Origin: Clostridiales bacterium
GTDB taxonomy: Bacteria; Bacillota; Clostridia; Lachnospirales; WQUN01
DNA: 64,000 nt
Assembly: GCA_031287685.1 (NCBI GenBank)
Contig: JAITSQ010000011.1
Location: 40,952 to 104,951, forward strand
Reading direction: 5' to 3'
The stretch's first letter is position 1. Each line of letters begins with the position of its first letter. Below are positions 17,801 through 25,254 of the stretch, in pieces. The notes beneath the pieces are model-generated. The model did not search any database, was not told the DNA's origin, and was given only the letters and a program-made list of their open reading frames with translations. A program made the translations under genes and the position numbers.

Positions 17801-20661
17801 AGGCCGAGGGGATTGCCTTAAGCGTCCCGGAGGGCGGCGCGGCCGTCCCGTTCGTGATTACGGCGGTGTTCAAGTCTGCCGGCGACCCAAGCACGAATTT
17901 TTATGACGTGAACGTCGCGGTGGACCCGGCCTATACTGGCGGAACCGCTAAGATTACCAAAATCGGCGGCGTTACGGCGGACTTGACGTTGGCGAGGGAC
18001 CTCGAAGAGGGAACGGAAATAACGGTAACGGCGACGGCGACGCCGGACGAGGATAAATACTTCGTCGGCTGGTATAAAGGAGAAGAACGCGTCAGCGCGG
18101 ACAAGAAATTTACCTTTATCTTAGGTGAGGACGAATTAGCGGACGGGGACGGCGTGATTTTCCTCAAGGCGCGGTTCCGCGAAGCCATAGACGTGCCCAT
18201 AACTGTGAGTAAGATTAAGAGAGCGCCCGGGGGCCGGCTCAACATCACGCAGGTGCGAAACAAACTCAAGCTTGTCGGGACCGCGCCGGACGGGTTTGAC
18301 CTCGGCACGGTGAGAGAAACCTTCGATGTGTCGAAGGTGGGGAATGAGGCTTGGGGTAACTCGCGCAACGGCTCGTGGACTATTCCCAACCAGTCGAAGT
18401 CTCTCGGCGAGTATAATATAGTGGGAAGCTTCACTCCCGAAACGACGCCGGACGGGTATAAACTTATCTTCCGGAATGGGGCGAATAAGCTTAAAGTGGA
18501 AGCAGACCCTACGTATACGGTCAAAGCCGTGGCTAACTTAGGCGCGGGCGGGTCGGTAGTGATAACCCAAGTTGACGGCGACGCCCAACCTCCCTATACC
18601 ACGGCGAAAACGGACTTGATCGTGGACGCGGTTGTGGCTGTTTCGGCTACCGCCCGTACGGGTTATCATTTCTCCGGGTGGTACCTCGGGACGGACACGA
18701 ACGGGACGCCCGTGTCAGTCTCGGCTGCGAATGTGTACGAAGTAAGCGACGACGATACGGACGACGACGGCGTAATCACGCTCACCGCGAAGTTTGAGGC
18801 AAACCGAAGCGTTTACGTAAAGGCGAATCCGTCAACGGGCGGAACCGTGGAGTGGGCTGGCGTGGAAGATGGGCTTAATAAAGCTCCCGGCGCCACCCTC
18901 ACTGCGAACGCAACGGAGAACCCGGGCTATACGTTCGCGGGCTGGTCTGTGACCGAACCCGGCGGCGCGGGCAGTACAGACATAGACACAGAAAACCTGT
19001 CGTACACGTACGTTGTGCCGGAGGGAACGGGCGACGTAACCCTGATCGCGAATTTTACGAAAATTCCGCACTTCGGCCAGTCCCGCGTGAAAATTCAGAA
19101 GGCGGGCGGCGGCGGCACCGCGTATATAAAAACAATAGGCGGCGCGGCGCAGCCTATGGGCACGCTTGAGGCTTGGGTCGATAACGGCGTTAATATCAGA
19201 GTATCCGCCTCCCCCGACGCGCAAAGCGATTTCGCGGGCTGGAGCGTTAAAACCGCCGCGCCGCCGAAAACGTCGAGCGCGAGCGAATGGACTTATCAAG
19301 TCGCGGAAAGCGACGCGGCCGCCGGACAAATCGTCATAGAAGCCAAGTTTGTAAGCAAACCGGTTGACGACACGCGGCTTTTAACCCTCACGGCCTCCCC
19401 CGCCGGCGCGGGGACGGTCTCGGGCGGCGGCTCCCGCGCAAGGGGCGCGGAGGCCGCTTTCTCCGCCGCCGCGAACACGGGCTGGATTTGCGTCGGATTT
19501 TATGAAGCCGGCGAGCCGCTCTATGTTTCGAGGGAAAAGAATTTGTCGTGGCACGTCGCGCTGGATAATAACCGCGCGATAGAAGCGCGGTTCGAGCCGT
19601 ACGCGGAAGGCTCTGGCGGCTCAGGCGGCTCCCGGAGCTCCAGCGGCTCGAGCAGTTCAACCCCCACGACTGGCGCGGATACGGCGATTTCGGGACAGCC
19701 AAAGGCTTCCGCGGCGCTCCCCGCCCAGCTGTTGGAGAACTTAAACGCGGCGCTGAAAGAATCGGGCCTCCCCGCGCTCACGAGCGTGAGAACCTATATA
19801 CCCGCTTTGGCAGGCGCGTCCGAGGCCGCGGTTTCGCTTGAGGCGCACAAAGCCATAACCTTCAGTCTTTCGGGAGCTTCCGTGCTGGAGATCCCCGGAA
19901 GCGCGCTCCTTAAAGCCGCCTCCGCGGCGAGAAATATTACTATTGTGAACGAGCCGTATACCGCGGCGCTGCCGCCGGCTTTCGCGAAGTCCGCCGTATC
20001 CGCGCCCGAACAGACCTTCACGATTGTTACTTCCGTGGCGGCGAATAACGCGCTGACCTCCGCGCTTGCCGCCCGCGACAAGGCGAACGAAACCATCTCC
20101 GCCAAAGCCTTGACTCTCGCTGTTTTGAGCGGGGATAAGGCGGCCGCGCGCTATAAACAGCCCATTCAGATCAGGGCGGCGCTCCCCGGGAAGCTTTCGG
20201 CGGCGCAGCTTAAAAACCTGACGGGCATACTCTATAACCCGAAAACGGGCGAACTTAAGCAGCTCGGCGGAGAAGTTTCCTCCGACGGCAAGACTTTCAC
20301 GTTCTATACCTATGAACCGGGCGTGTTCACGATTGCCGTTTCTAATAAGCTGGCGAAGCTGACGCTCAGCCCGGGCAATTCGCTCGTCGTGTTAGGGAAC
20401 GGCTCGCCCTACGTAAATATAGCGGACGCGGCGAAAGCTCTCGGAGCGTCCGTAAGTTACGGTGAGGCGGAGAAAACCGTCACTATAAAATTCGGCAAAA
20501 AGACCTTTGAAGCCGCCGCCGGGCGCGCCTTGCCGGGGAATATGGGTACGCCGTCAATAACGAACGGGCAGGTGTATGTTCCGCTCAGATATCTGTCGGA
20601 AGTCCTTGGCGCGAACGTGCTGTGGAACGAAAAAACGAAAACCGCCGAGGTTTATTATTAG
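14884..20661 (+). CDS. Giant cell-surface protein with B-repeat-like and stalk domains
   Basis: This 1925-aa exported protein has a cytoplasmic basic head and a hydrophobic segment at about 27-50, acting as signal or anchor. A cohesin-like beta domain follows (about 60-240). Next come three 16-residue acidic repeats (262-309) and a Pro-rich linker, then MBG-like beta domains (about 490-760). Five bacterial-repeat (InlB B-repeat-like) modules follow (about 1000-1560), with motifs such as GYHFSGWYLG and GYTFAGWSV. After a Gly/Ser linker near 1577 comes an uncharacterised domain and a copper-amine-oxidase-type stalk domain (about 1835-1925). There is no LPXTG or SLH motif. It has an aaggagg site and is probably phase-variable through the upstream inverted sites. 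The TAG stop coincides with the edge of a decayed MITE. Confidence 0.85.
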   Translation: MKNRKGIFYEWNNKHGDKPKIVIKKKAVITAASLLIVLGALAGSFLGLARLPWEASADPAPLKITLHDGEGNNRPKLEPGDPYEENSATPRQWLSRASLTYSDHLPNDVYLTVKAANIADWNDAANYYKMNVNYDDAAFKLSPDDDKFTPNSETLDGGKFIANVADMGDPDIDDDGYVEVEWGTPDGGTINPAGTEKLKLKGKDLFTLHFVLKPDAPAGNYDFRVDIVSATTVAFAPSFGPVTVYADDLPTDLGEQAEVIPEAEAITEPEEEIAPEDEAEAITEPEEEITSEGEAEAITEPEEETTSGGEAEALTGDGEEDGGAGGSMPVRPYALILPEPTPGPIETSDLVAPNSPGASAAIKVERNLYVKTPPKADPATYGMGLANTTDGRSITIGTDADMLADDATAAGEVVDSNGDPVIGSWKWRPVKNANGDGPGKLYPPVGWDGSEALYCAGPVEGSSKEYYYAFFTADSGTYSNDTKVVSKVTKNTISPRPVELTMPDKSFDYGDFIEAEDLENITLSKPTTGAWNTRVVGDDSFPARPLSLVSAGGYIKTQPDPADGGAEKQRVTGAVGGYPAGLTAAADSYNYDPDTGAIIGSNSGTQYPNYVFTVKPAKLTIIQAAPAIEGLTLELLDGSGEVIPDTEYGSLRVGATGLKVKVAGDPNYDNTVDADTPGTYSYTRTPAGLNINAGTGAINSINKAGIYTITVTRTSDGYNGGSGNYNGEIAGAITITVSEDIGLTIKAHETAQMNHGKYEVTPEPVSGENEWNVIVYGTNARAGLGGTPLAADSEYVGVQVSVDGAANLWPPAAANKWVVSYDGGGHWKALSGAFNAADHPYTGNQPASDMESVTFWLAPGDAGLKPIVLGKGFNAVDDTVSPYNQCVLNIKYVPYGYREVVEKSNDAGMGSITPSGALTTTKVAAAGTALNPKAVPEAGYDIDYYSFREPAGAGSGATNAVSAGKTRYTPADKAEGIALSVPEGGAAVPFVITAVFKSAGDPSTNFYDVNVAVDPAYTGGTAKITKIGGVTADLTLARDLEEGTEITVTATATPDEDKYFVGWYKGEERVSADKKFTFILGEDELADGDGVIFLKARFREAIDVPITVSKIKRAPGGRLNITQVRNKLKLVGTAPDGFDLGTVRETFDVSKVGNEAWGNSRNGSWTIPNQSKSLGEYNIVGSFTPETTPDGYKLIFRNGANKLKVEADPTYTVKAVANLGAGGSVVITQVDGDAQPPYTTAKTDLIVDAVVAVSATARTGYHFSGWYLGTDTNGTPVSVSAANVYEVSDDDTDDDGVITLTAKFEANRSVYVKANPSTGGTVEWAGVEDGLNKAPGATLTANATENPGYTFAGWSVTEPGGAGSTDIDTENLSYTYVVPEGTGDVTLIANFTKIPHFGQSRVKIQKAGGGGTAYIKTIGGAAQPMGTLEAWVDNGVNIRVSASPDAQSDFAGWSVKTAAPPKTSSASEWTYQVAESDAAAGQIVIEAKFVSKPVDDTRLLTLTASPAGAGTVSGGGSRARGAEAAFSAAANTGWICVGFYEAGEPLYVSREKNLSWHVALDNNRAIEARFEPYAEGSGGSGGSRSSSGSSSSTPTTGADTAISGQPKASAALPAQLLENLNAALKESGLPALTSVRTYIPALAGASEAAVSLEAHKAITFSLSGASVLEIPGSALLKAASAARNITIVNEPYTAALPPAFAKSAVSAPEQTFTIVTSVAANNALTSALAARDKANETISAKALTLAVLSGDKAAARYKQPIQIRAALPGKLSAAQLKNLTGILYNPKTGELKQLGGEVSSDGKTFTFYTYEPGVFTIAVSNKLAKLTLSPGNSLVVLGNGSPYVNIADAAKALGASVSYGEAEKTVTIKFGKKTFEAAAGRALPGNMGTPSITNGQVYVPLRYLSEVLGANVLWNEKTKTAEVYY
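15667..15810 (+). repeat. Three 48-nt tandem repeats in the surface-protein gene
   Basis: Three in-frame 48-base copies encode EAEAITEPEEE plus five varying residues; a fourth partial copy follows. This forms an acidic, extended stalk segment whose length could vary by slippage or recombination. Confidence 0.85.
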
Positions 20662-20738
20662 GCCGATTCCTTGTTTGGTTTGCTGGTTTCGAGCCGGAAA
20701 TCGCGATGAAAGCAGCTTATTTCAAACGGAATTGCTAT
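20659..20738. mobile_element. Decayed GCAATT-type MITE at the end of the surface-protein gene
   Basis: The right end TCAAACGGAATTGCTATA (20722-20739) matches the intact elements at 23053 and 35756. The left end GATTCCTTGTTTG is a diverged form of their CAATTCCATGTTTG. The left-most TAG is the stop codon of the giant surface protein. Confidence 0.5.
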
Positions 20739-20767
20739 AAGGCGCCGTTTTCGACGCGTTAAGTATT

Positions 20768-20815
20768 AAAAAAAGCCCGCCGGATTGATTTTAGGTCGTC
20801 CGGCGGGCTTTTTTG
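20768..20815. terminator. Strong bidirectional rho-independent terminator
   Basis: AAAAGCCCGCCGGA pairs with TCCGGCGGGCTTTT over a 14-base loop, with an A-tract before and a T-tract after. It probably ends the giant surface-protein transcript. Confidence 0.85.
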
Positions 20816-21012
20816 CGCGAGTGCGGTTTGGGATATACGCGGTTTCGCGGGCGCGTATGGCTTTCATCGCGGAGGGGCCGCCAAAACGCCGCAAAGTTAC
20901 CCGCGGCTTCAACCGCCAAACGCGAGTGTCGTTTACGCGCGCTTCGGTAACTAGCCGCGTTAACCCATTTGAAAAACGCCCGATTTACAGTAAAGGGGCT
21001 AGGGGGGCAAGC

Positions 21013-21066
21013 AAGAAGGGAGCTTTGGATTGTCTAAACCTTTTCAGACAATCCAAAACACCGAGC
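21013..21066 (+). repeat. Hairpin cassette (free-standing)
   Basis: Left flank AAGAAGGGAGCTTT, a strong stem GGATTGTCTAAA with TCAGACAATCC, right flank AAAACACCGAGC. The same stem occurs in the nested copy at 36144-36197. I see no MITE ends around it. Confidence 0.75.
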
Positions 21067-21318
21067 AAAGCGCCGATATATAACACAGGCGCGGCTTTTT
21101 GGGCGCTTTCGCGTCCGCCCTCGCGCTCCCCGCTTCGCGGGGCGCCGCTATCCCTTGCCCGGAAGCGTTGCAAAGCAAATGCGTGGGTTGCGGGCGTCGT
21201 TAAGCCGCCAGTACCCGCGGAGGGAAAAATTGAAGTTATCTCGAGCCTTTAGCCGTGAGTTCCTCGTAATCTCTGTACAGCGATCTGCGCTCACTTTCAA
21301 GCGTCGCTGAATCCTGTC

Positions 21319-23037
21319 TTAACCGGCCGTCAGCCTGTCAACGTCCTCCTCGCCGAGGCTCTCCCGCTCGATAAGCTCCTCCGCGAGCGCCGTCAGCTTG
21401 TCCATATTACGGCGCAAAAGCTCCGTGACTTCTTTGTACAGTTCGCCCGCCAGGGCCGCGCATTCGCTGTAAATCCTGTCGCCGGCGCCCGCGCCGTCGA
21501 TTATTTCGGCGTTTATAAGCCCGGCCTCGCCCATACCGCAAACGCTCACCATATCGCGGATTATCTCGCTTATGGTTTCTATGTCGGCGGCGGCGCCGGT
21601 GGTGATGTTGTCCGCGCCGAAAACCAGCTCCTCGGCGGCGCGCCCCGCGCAACTGACCATAACGCTGCGGCGCAGCTCGGACTTCGTGCGGTAGGCGCGG
21701 TCCGGCGGCACGTTCACGCAGAAGCCGCCCGCCCCGCGAGAGCTTGGGACGACCGTAATCTTAAGCACGGAGTTCTCCGGCAGGAGGAGCTTGCAGGCCA
21801 GGGCGTGACCAGCTTCGTGGAAGGCGGTTACGCGGCGGTCGGCCTCTCGCAGGCCGCTTAAGTCTTTTTTGGGCGAACCGGCGACCACGGTGTAATACGC
21901 CTTTTCGACGTCCTCCCCCGTTATGCTTTCGCCGCCTCTGTTCGCGGCGATTATGCCGGCTTCGTTCATCAATCCGGCTAATTTGGCCCCGCTGAAATAC
22001 ACGGTTGACTTGGCCAGGCGCTCAAAATCCACATCCCCGGCGATTTTTTTGCCGGCGGCGCAAAGCTCCAGAATTTTCCGGCGCGCCGACAAGTCCGGCA
22101 GGCCCACCTCCACCCGGCGGTCGAACCGCCCGGGGCGGAGCAGGGCTTCGTCCAGCGTGTCGGGGCGGTTTGTCGCGGCGATTACGACGACGCCGCAATC
22201 CTCCTTAAAGCCCGACATTTCTGTAAGGAGCGCGTTCAGCGTCTGTTCGCGCTCGTCGTTGCCGCCGTTCGGGGCGTTCGTCCGCTTTTTGCCGAGCGCG
22301 TCTATCTCGTCGATGAAGATAACGGCCTTTTTGCTCTCCCGCGCTTTCTTGAAAAGCTCGCGTATTCGGCCGGCCCCGACGCCCACGTACATCTGCACAA
22401 AGTCCGAGCCGGACACGGCGTAAAACGGCACGCCCGCCTCGCCGGCCACGGCTCGGGCCAGGAGCGTCTTTCCCGTGCCCGGGGGCCCGCAGAAAATCAC
22501 TCCTTTGGGGAGCTTCGCGCCGATTCGGGCGTATTTTTCCGGCTCCCTGATGAAATTTACTATATCCGCGACGGCTTCCTTGGCTTCCTCGCTGCCCGCG
22601 ACGCTTGAAAAATCACACCCAGCCGTTTCGCTTCCGTCCCGAAGGGAGATTCCCATAGAACCCTGCCCGTTCCGGCGCGAAAAGAGGAAAAAAGCGGCGA
22701 ACATAGCGCCGCCCGCCAGAAGCTGGCTGTACCGCGCGCCCTCACGCACGGCCACGCCGCGCTCAAGGAGCGTCCGCTTGAAATCCTCCGAGCGCGGGTC
22801 GTCCGTTTTATATTTCCTGGAATCGCCGGAGAGGGTAAAGCTCAGCGCGCCCCCGCCGCTTATTTCGGCGGACTCCACCCTCCCGGACTCAAGCCACCCC
22901 ATAAACTCCGTATACGGCACGCGCGCCACGGCGGAAGCCGCGTTAAAATACGCCGCCGCCAGAAGCGCGGCGACCGAACCCGCCAGAATACAAAAGCGCA
23001 GTCCCCTTTTTCCTGATTTCCCATTTAAGTTAAACAT
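21319..23037 (-). CDS. ftsH: ATP-dependent zinc metalloprotease FtsH
   Basis: This 572-aa membrane-anchored AAA+ protease degrades damaged or regulatory membrane and cytoplasmic proteins. Two membrane segments (about 14-36 and 105-120) flank a small extracytoplasmic domain. Walker A is GPPGTGKT (184-191), Walker B is VIFIDEIDAL (239-248), the second region of homology is ATNRPDTLDEALLRPGRFDRR, and the zinc motif is HEAGH (407-411). It is slightly shorter than the usual 600-650 aa, lacking the variable tail. An aggggg site lies just before the ATG. A MITE begins 16 bases upstream, so any promoter is inside or beyond that element. Confidence 0.95.
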   Translation of the reverse strand: MFNLNGKSGKRGLRFCILAGSVAALLAAAYFNAASAVARVPYTEFMGWLESGRVESAEISGGGALSFTLSGDSRKYKTDDPRSEDFKRTLLERGVAVREGARYSQLLAGGAMFAAFFLFSRRNGQGSMGISLRDGSETAGCDFSSVAGSEEAKEAVADIVNFIREPEKYARIGAKLPKGVIFCGPPGTGKTLLARAVAGEAGVPFYAVSGSDFVQMYVGVGAGRIRELFKKARESKKAVIFIDEIDALGKKRTNAPNGGNDEREQTLNALLTEMSGFKEDCGVVVIAATNRPDTLDEALLRPGRFDRRVEVGLPDLSARRKILELCAAGKKIAGDVDFERLAKSTVYFSGAKLAGLMNEAGIIAANRGGESITGEDVEKAYYTVVAGSPKKDLSGLREADRRVTAFHEAGHALACKLLLPENSVLKITVVPSSRGAGGFCVNVPPDRAYRTKSELRRSVMVSCAGRAAEELVFGADNITTGAAADIETISEIIRDMVSVCGMGEAGLINAEIIDGAGAGDRIYSECAALAGELYKEVTELLRRNMDKLTALAEELIERESLGEEDVDRLTAG

Positions 23038-23052
23038 CTATATCCCCCCTGA

Positions 23053-23206
23053 TAGAGCAATTCCATGTTTGATTGGCGTTGTTCAAGAAGGGGGCTTTTT
23101 CGGGCGGCTTTAAGCCCGAAAAAACACCGAGCAAGAAGGGGGCTTTTTCGGGCGGCTTTAAGCCCGAAAAAACACCGAGCACGCCAATATCAAACGGAAT
23201 TGCTAT
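23053..23206. mobile_element. MITE-like element with GAGCAATTCC ends and two tandem cassettes
   Basis: The left end TAGAGCAATTCCATGTTTGA and right end (complement) ATAGCAATTCCGTTTGATA are inverted repeats continuing through ATTGGCGT. TA lies directly outside GAGCAATT on the left and directly after AATTGC on the right. This is consistent with a TA target duplication, as in IS630/Tc1-type elements. No coding capacity. Confidence 0.75.
23085..23180 (+). repeat. Perfect tandem duplication of the hairpin cassette (2 x 48 nt)
   Basis: Two identical 48-base units follow head-to-tail. Each has AAGAAGGGGGCTTTTT, stem CGGGC/GCCCG around GGCTTTAA, then AAAACACCGAG. The junction fixes the unit boundaries between ...CCGAG(C) and AAGAAGG. 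Confidence 0.85.
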
Positions 23207-23316
23207 GCGCTTCTCCTGCAAGATCAATTATACGCCGGAGCGGCGGGGAAATCAAAAGCAAGTTATGGGAGAGCGGGAAAATCCAGGCGGCCTAAAACTC
23301 CGGACGGCTTTTTGTG

Positions 23317-23345
23317 TTTACTTTTTTTGTTCTTTGTGTTAAAAT
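23317..23345 (+). promoter_or_regulatory. Predicted promoter of the secreted protease gene
   Basis: TTTACT, a 17-base spacer, TAAAAT. The -10 overlaps the left arm of the palindrome at 23341-23367. Confidence 0.6.
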
Positions 23346-23367
23346 ATTACGTAAGCGGTAATATTTT
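23341..23367. promoter_or_regulatory. Palindromic operator-like site over the protease promoter
   Basis: Perfect 10-base arms AAAATATTAC and GTAATATTTT are separated by 7 bases. The site covers the -10 and start point and ends just before the aaggagg RBS. It could be a repressor operator or a 5' mRNA hairpin. Confidence 0.6.
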
Positions 23368-23383
23368 AAAGGAGGTATGTTTT

Positions 23384-24766
23384 ATGAGTAAAGTTTTCAA
23401 GAAACTTTCCGCGTTCGCTCTCGCGGGGGTTCTGGCGCTGCAGGCCGTCCCGGCCTTCGCGGAGATTAACATCCCGGAGGGGGCGCACGTCAGGGTCAGG
23501 AACGATTTGGTCACGGGGAAGCCCTACACTTATTATTTCGACCCGCTGACCGCCGAGGAGGTGCGCCTCGACGAGGAGGAGTATCTCCAGTATCAGTGGG
23601 AACAGCTGCCCAAATCCGTTTATGACGAGCCGGCGGAGCGAGAGGACCTGAAGCCCGTTTCGTACCCTATCCCCGAAGGGTCGATGATTCTCCACTCCCT
23701 GCGCCTGGGCACGGGTGAGGAAATCAATTATTTCCTCACCCCGGGGAGCACGGAGCGAGTGTATCTTGATTACAACGCTTACGCTATGTACTGCGCTCCG
23801 GCGGTTCCGGTTATTCCGGCGGACCCGGAAACTTCGCCGCGAAGAGAAACCCGCGGATTTGTGGGCGGCACGGACGACCGCGTGAAGGTTCCGGATATCG
23901 GGATTGAGCCGTATAAATACATCGTTCAGCTGCACGCCTATTATAAGGGCAAAGACAGAAGCGCGGAGGATTACGGCACGGGTTTTTTTATAAACCCGCA
24001 CACGATTGTTACGGCGGGGCATTGTATCTGGAATGAGTACGAGCCGTTTAAGTGTATGGCGGACGTTCTGAAAATCCGCCTGTCCAACGGAAACGAGATT
24101 GACGCTTTCGATTACGGCGGCCAGATGACAGTGGGTGCTTGGTACCTGTCTAAACCAGGTATTCAAGGCGAAGATAATATCGGTATGGATTTCGGTATTA
24201 TAGACTTTCCGAAGGCGTTCGTCTCCCCCAGCGGGCTTACCTTGAAATATTTCCCGGACGACGTGACGTTGGGTATGCCCATTACCGCAACAGGGTATCC
24301 CGTCGCGGATATCAATAATCCGTCCCATATTATGTATAAGGGCGACGGGAAAGTAACGGATATCGTGAACAGCGTGGACAGCAAGGACGCTCTGCAAATT
24401 TCCGCCGACCTGACACGCGGCGAGAGCGGCGGCCCGATATATAACACCGCGAGCGGAGAGGTTATCGGCATTATACGCGGGGAAAATGACCCCAATAACG
24501 CGCTTTATAACACCGGCGTGAGGATAACGGAATGGCTTCGGGATTATCTGGAGTCGTTTAAGGTCGCGTCAACTTCATTAGAAAGGAGAAAAGCTATGAA
24601 GGACGCGATCAGGTATGACGACGAAGAGGGGTGTTGGTTTATAGGCGATTCGGAAGTTCAGCACGGGCGTGAGCCGGCTGTTGCATATGATGAAGCCTAC
24701 GGGTTTAATTACAGCACTGTCGCGCTCGCCTCCGGCAGGACGAAGAAACAAGAAGGTGTATCTTAA
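23384..24766 (+). CDS. Secreted trypsin-like (V8-type) serine protease
   Basis: This 460-aa protein has a signal peptide MSKVFKKLSAFALAGVLAL cleaved near PAFA. Two short N-terminal segments (about 25-60 and 95-130) share VRVRND/LRLGTG, YYFDPLT/YFLTPGS and L(D/E) patterns, perhaps duplicated substrate- or wall-binding pieces. A chymotrypsin-fold domain follows, with H213 (TAGHCIWNE), the Asp in NIGMDFGIIDF and S348 (TRGESGGPIYN). The overall pattern resembles glutamyl endopeptidases. The ATG at 23384 has an aaggagg site; an earlier in-frame ATG is not supported. It stands alone between two intergenic regions. Substrate unknown. Confidence 0.88.
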   Translation: MSKVFKKLSAFALAGVLALQAVPAFAEINIPEGAHVRVRNDLVTGKPYTYYFDPLTAEEVRLDEEEYLQYQWEQLPKSVYDEPAEREDLKPVSYPIPEGSMILHSLRLGTGEEINYFLTPGSTERVYLDYNAYAMYCAPAVPVIPADPETSPRRETRGFVGGTDDRVKVPDIGIEPYKYIVQLHAYYKGKDRSAEDYGTGFFINPHTIVTAGHCIWNEYEPFKCMADVLKIRLSNGNEIDAFDYGGQMTVGAWYLSKPGIQGEDNIGMDFGIIDFPKAFVSPSGLTLKYFPDDVTLGMPITATGYPVADINNPSHIMYKGDGKVTDIVNSVDSKDALQISADLTRGESGGPIYNTASGEVIGIIRGENDPNNALYNTGVRITEWLRDYLESFKVASTSLERRKAMKDAIRYDDEEGCWFIGDSEVQHGREPAVAYDEAYGFNYSTVALASGRTKKQEGVS

Positions 24767-24849
24767 AGGAAAGCGGTCCGCGCCTCCCGAAAAGAAAAGT
24801 ATGGCTGAGTAAAAAGGGATAAATATTATACTACGCTTTGACAATTTTT

Positions 24850-24885
24850 TCAAGTAATAAAAAAAAGGCCGCAAGGCTTTTTTTC
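24850..24885. terminator. Rho-independent terminator after the protease gene
   Basis: AAAAAAAGGCC, loop GCAA, GGCTTTTTTT: a short GC stem extended by A/T pairs, with one bulged base, usable in both directions. Confidence 0.7.
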
Positions 24886-24918
24886 GTCGTAAGTTTAATG
24901 ATTTAGGCATTTATCCCC

Positions 24919-24947
24919 TTGACTTTTGTTTCAGAAAATGATAAACT
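24919..24947 (+). promoter_or_regulatory. Predicted promoter of the 1432-aa surface protein
   Basis: TTGACT, a 17-base spacer, TAAACT. It is the best sigma-A match in the interval and implies a leader of about 300 bases. Confidence 0.55.
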
Positions 24948-24967
24948 TATAAACACGATCGAGATTC

Positions 24968-24984
24968 TTCGACAAAAATCGACA
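24968..24984 (-). promoter_or_regulatory. Tandem Spo0A-box-like motifs
   Basis: TTCGACA at 24968-24974 is the exact complement of the 0A-box core TGTCGAA. ATCGACA at 24978-24984 differs at one base. They are spaced exactly 10 bases apart, just downstream of the predicted start point, where Spo0A~P would be expected to repress. Confidence 0.4.
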
Positions 24985-25132
24985 AATAGAAACAAAAAGA
25001 ATTAACCGGAAGTACTGTCGAGGCTTAAGGGGAATCTCTGGACCCTAGACAAGCCATTAATGGGGGGTGAGTGTGGGAAAATAAAAACTTATTCGGCGCA
25101 GGGGGCTTCGGTCCGGCGGCCGCGCGCCAGTT

Positions 25133-25170
25133 AAGAAGGGTGTTTTCTGGTCCCGCCAAAAAACACCGAG
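25133..25170 (+). repeat. Hairpin cassette (short form)
   Basis: AAGAAGGGTGTTTTCTGG, then CCCGCCAAAAAACACCGAG. The stem is short (TTTTCTGG/CCAAAAAA), but both conserved flanks are present. Confidence 0.6.
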
Positions 25171-25254
25171 TAAGGCGCGGAGCCGCGAAGAACCTGGCGA
25201 AGCCTTGTGAAGAAGCCAAGGCTTCAATAATCCTAAAGGGGGATTTTTAAAACT

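Larger units (their letters stand above)
20662..21318. other. Gene-free stretch between the surface protein and ftsH
   Basis: This 657-base interval holds the decayed MITE, a strong terminator at 20768-20815 and a hairpin cassette at 21013-21066. Between them is GC-rich sequence with no protein I believe in. At 21240-21318 the minus strand reads 27 or so codons with good codon use (LESERRSLYRDYEELTAKG then stop). This may be the tail of a lost gene. Confidence 0.5.
23038..23316. other. Gene-free stretch between ftsH and the protease gene
   Basis: Most of this interval is the 23053-23206 MITE with its two tandem cassettes. The remaining 110 bases upstream of the protease promoter show no gene or structure I recognise. 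Confidence 0.6.
24767..25254. other. Gene-free leader and control region of the 1432-aa surface protein
   Basis: This 488-base interval holds, in order: a terminator hairpin with long A and T tracts near 24850-24885, a promoter (24919-24947), tandem 0A-like boxes (24968-24984), a weaker box TGTCGAG at 25016-25022 in the other orientation, and a hairpin cassette (25133-25170). The remaining leader of nearly 300 bases is GC-rich and structured but matches no riboswitch I know. Confidence 0.6.

Noticed and set aside
20785..21252. 155-codon frame in the gap before ftsH
   Set aside because: It runs through a terminator and a hairpin cassette, is Arg/Pro-rich and low in complexity, and has no RBS.
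21240..21318. Minus-strand coding-like tail LESERRSLYRDYEELTAKG then stop, just past the ftsH stop
   Set aside because: It reads like the C-terminus of a lost gene (a relaxase-type tail came to mind), but no upstream part is recognisable, so a pseudogene cannot be supported.
23085..23180. CRISPR-like array from two identical 48-base units
   Set aside because: The units are contiguous with no spacers, are palindromic inside, and no cas genes are present.
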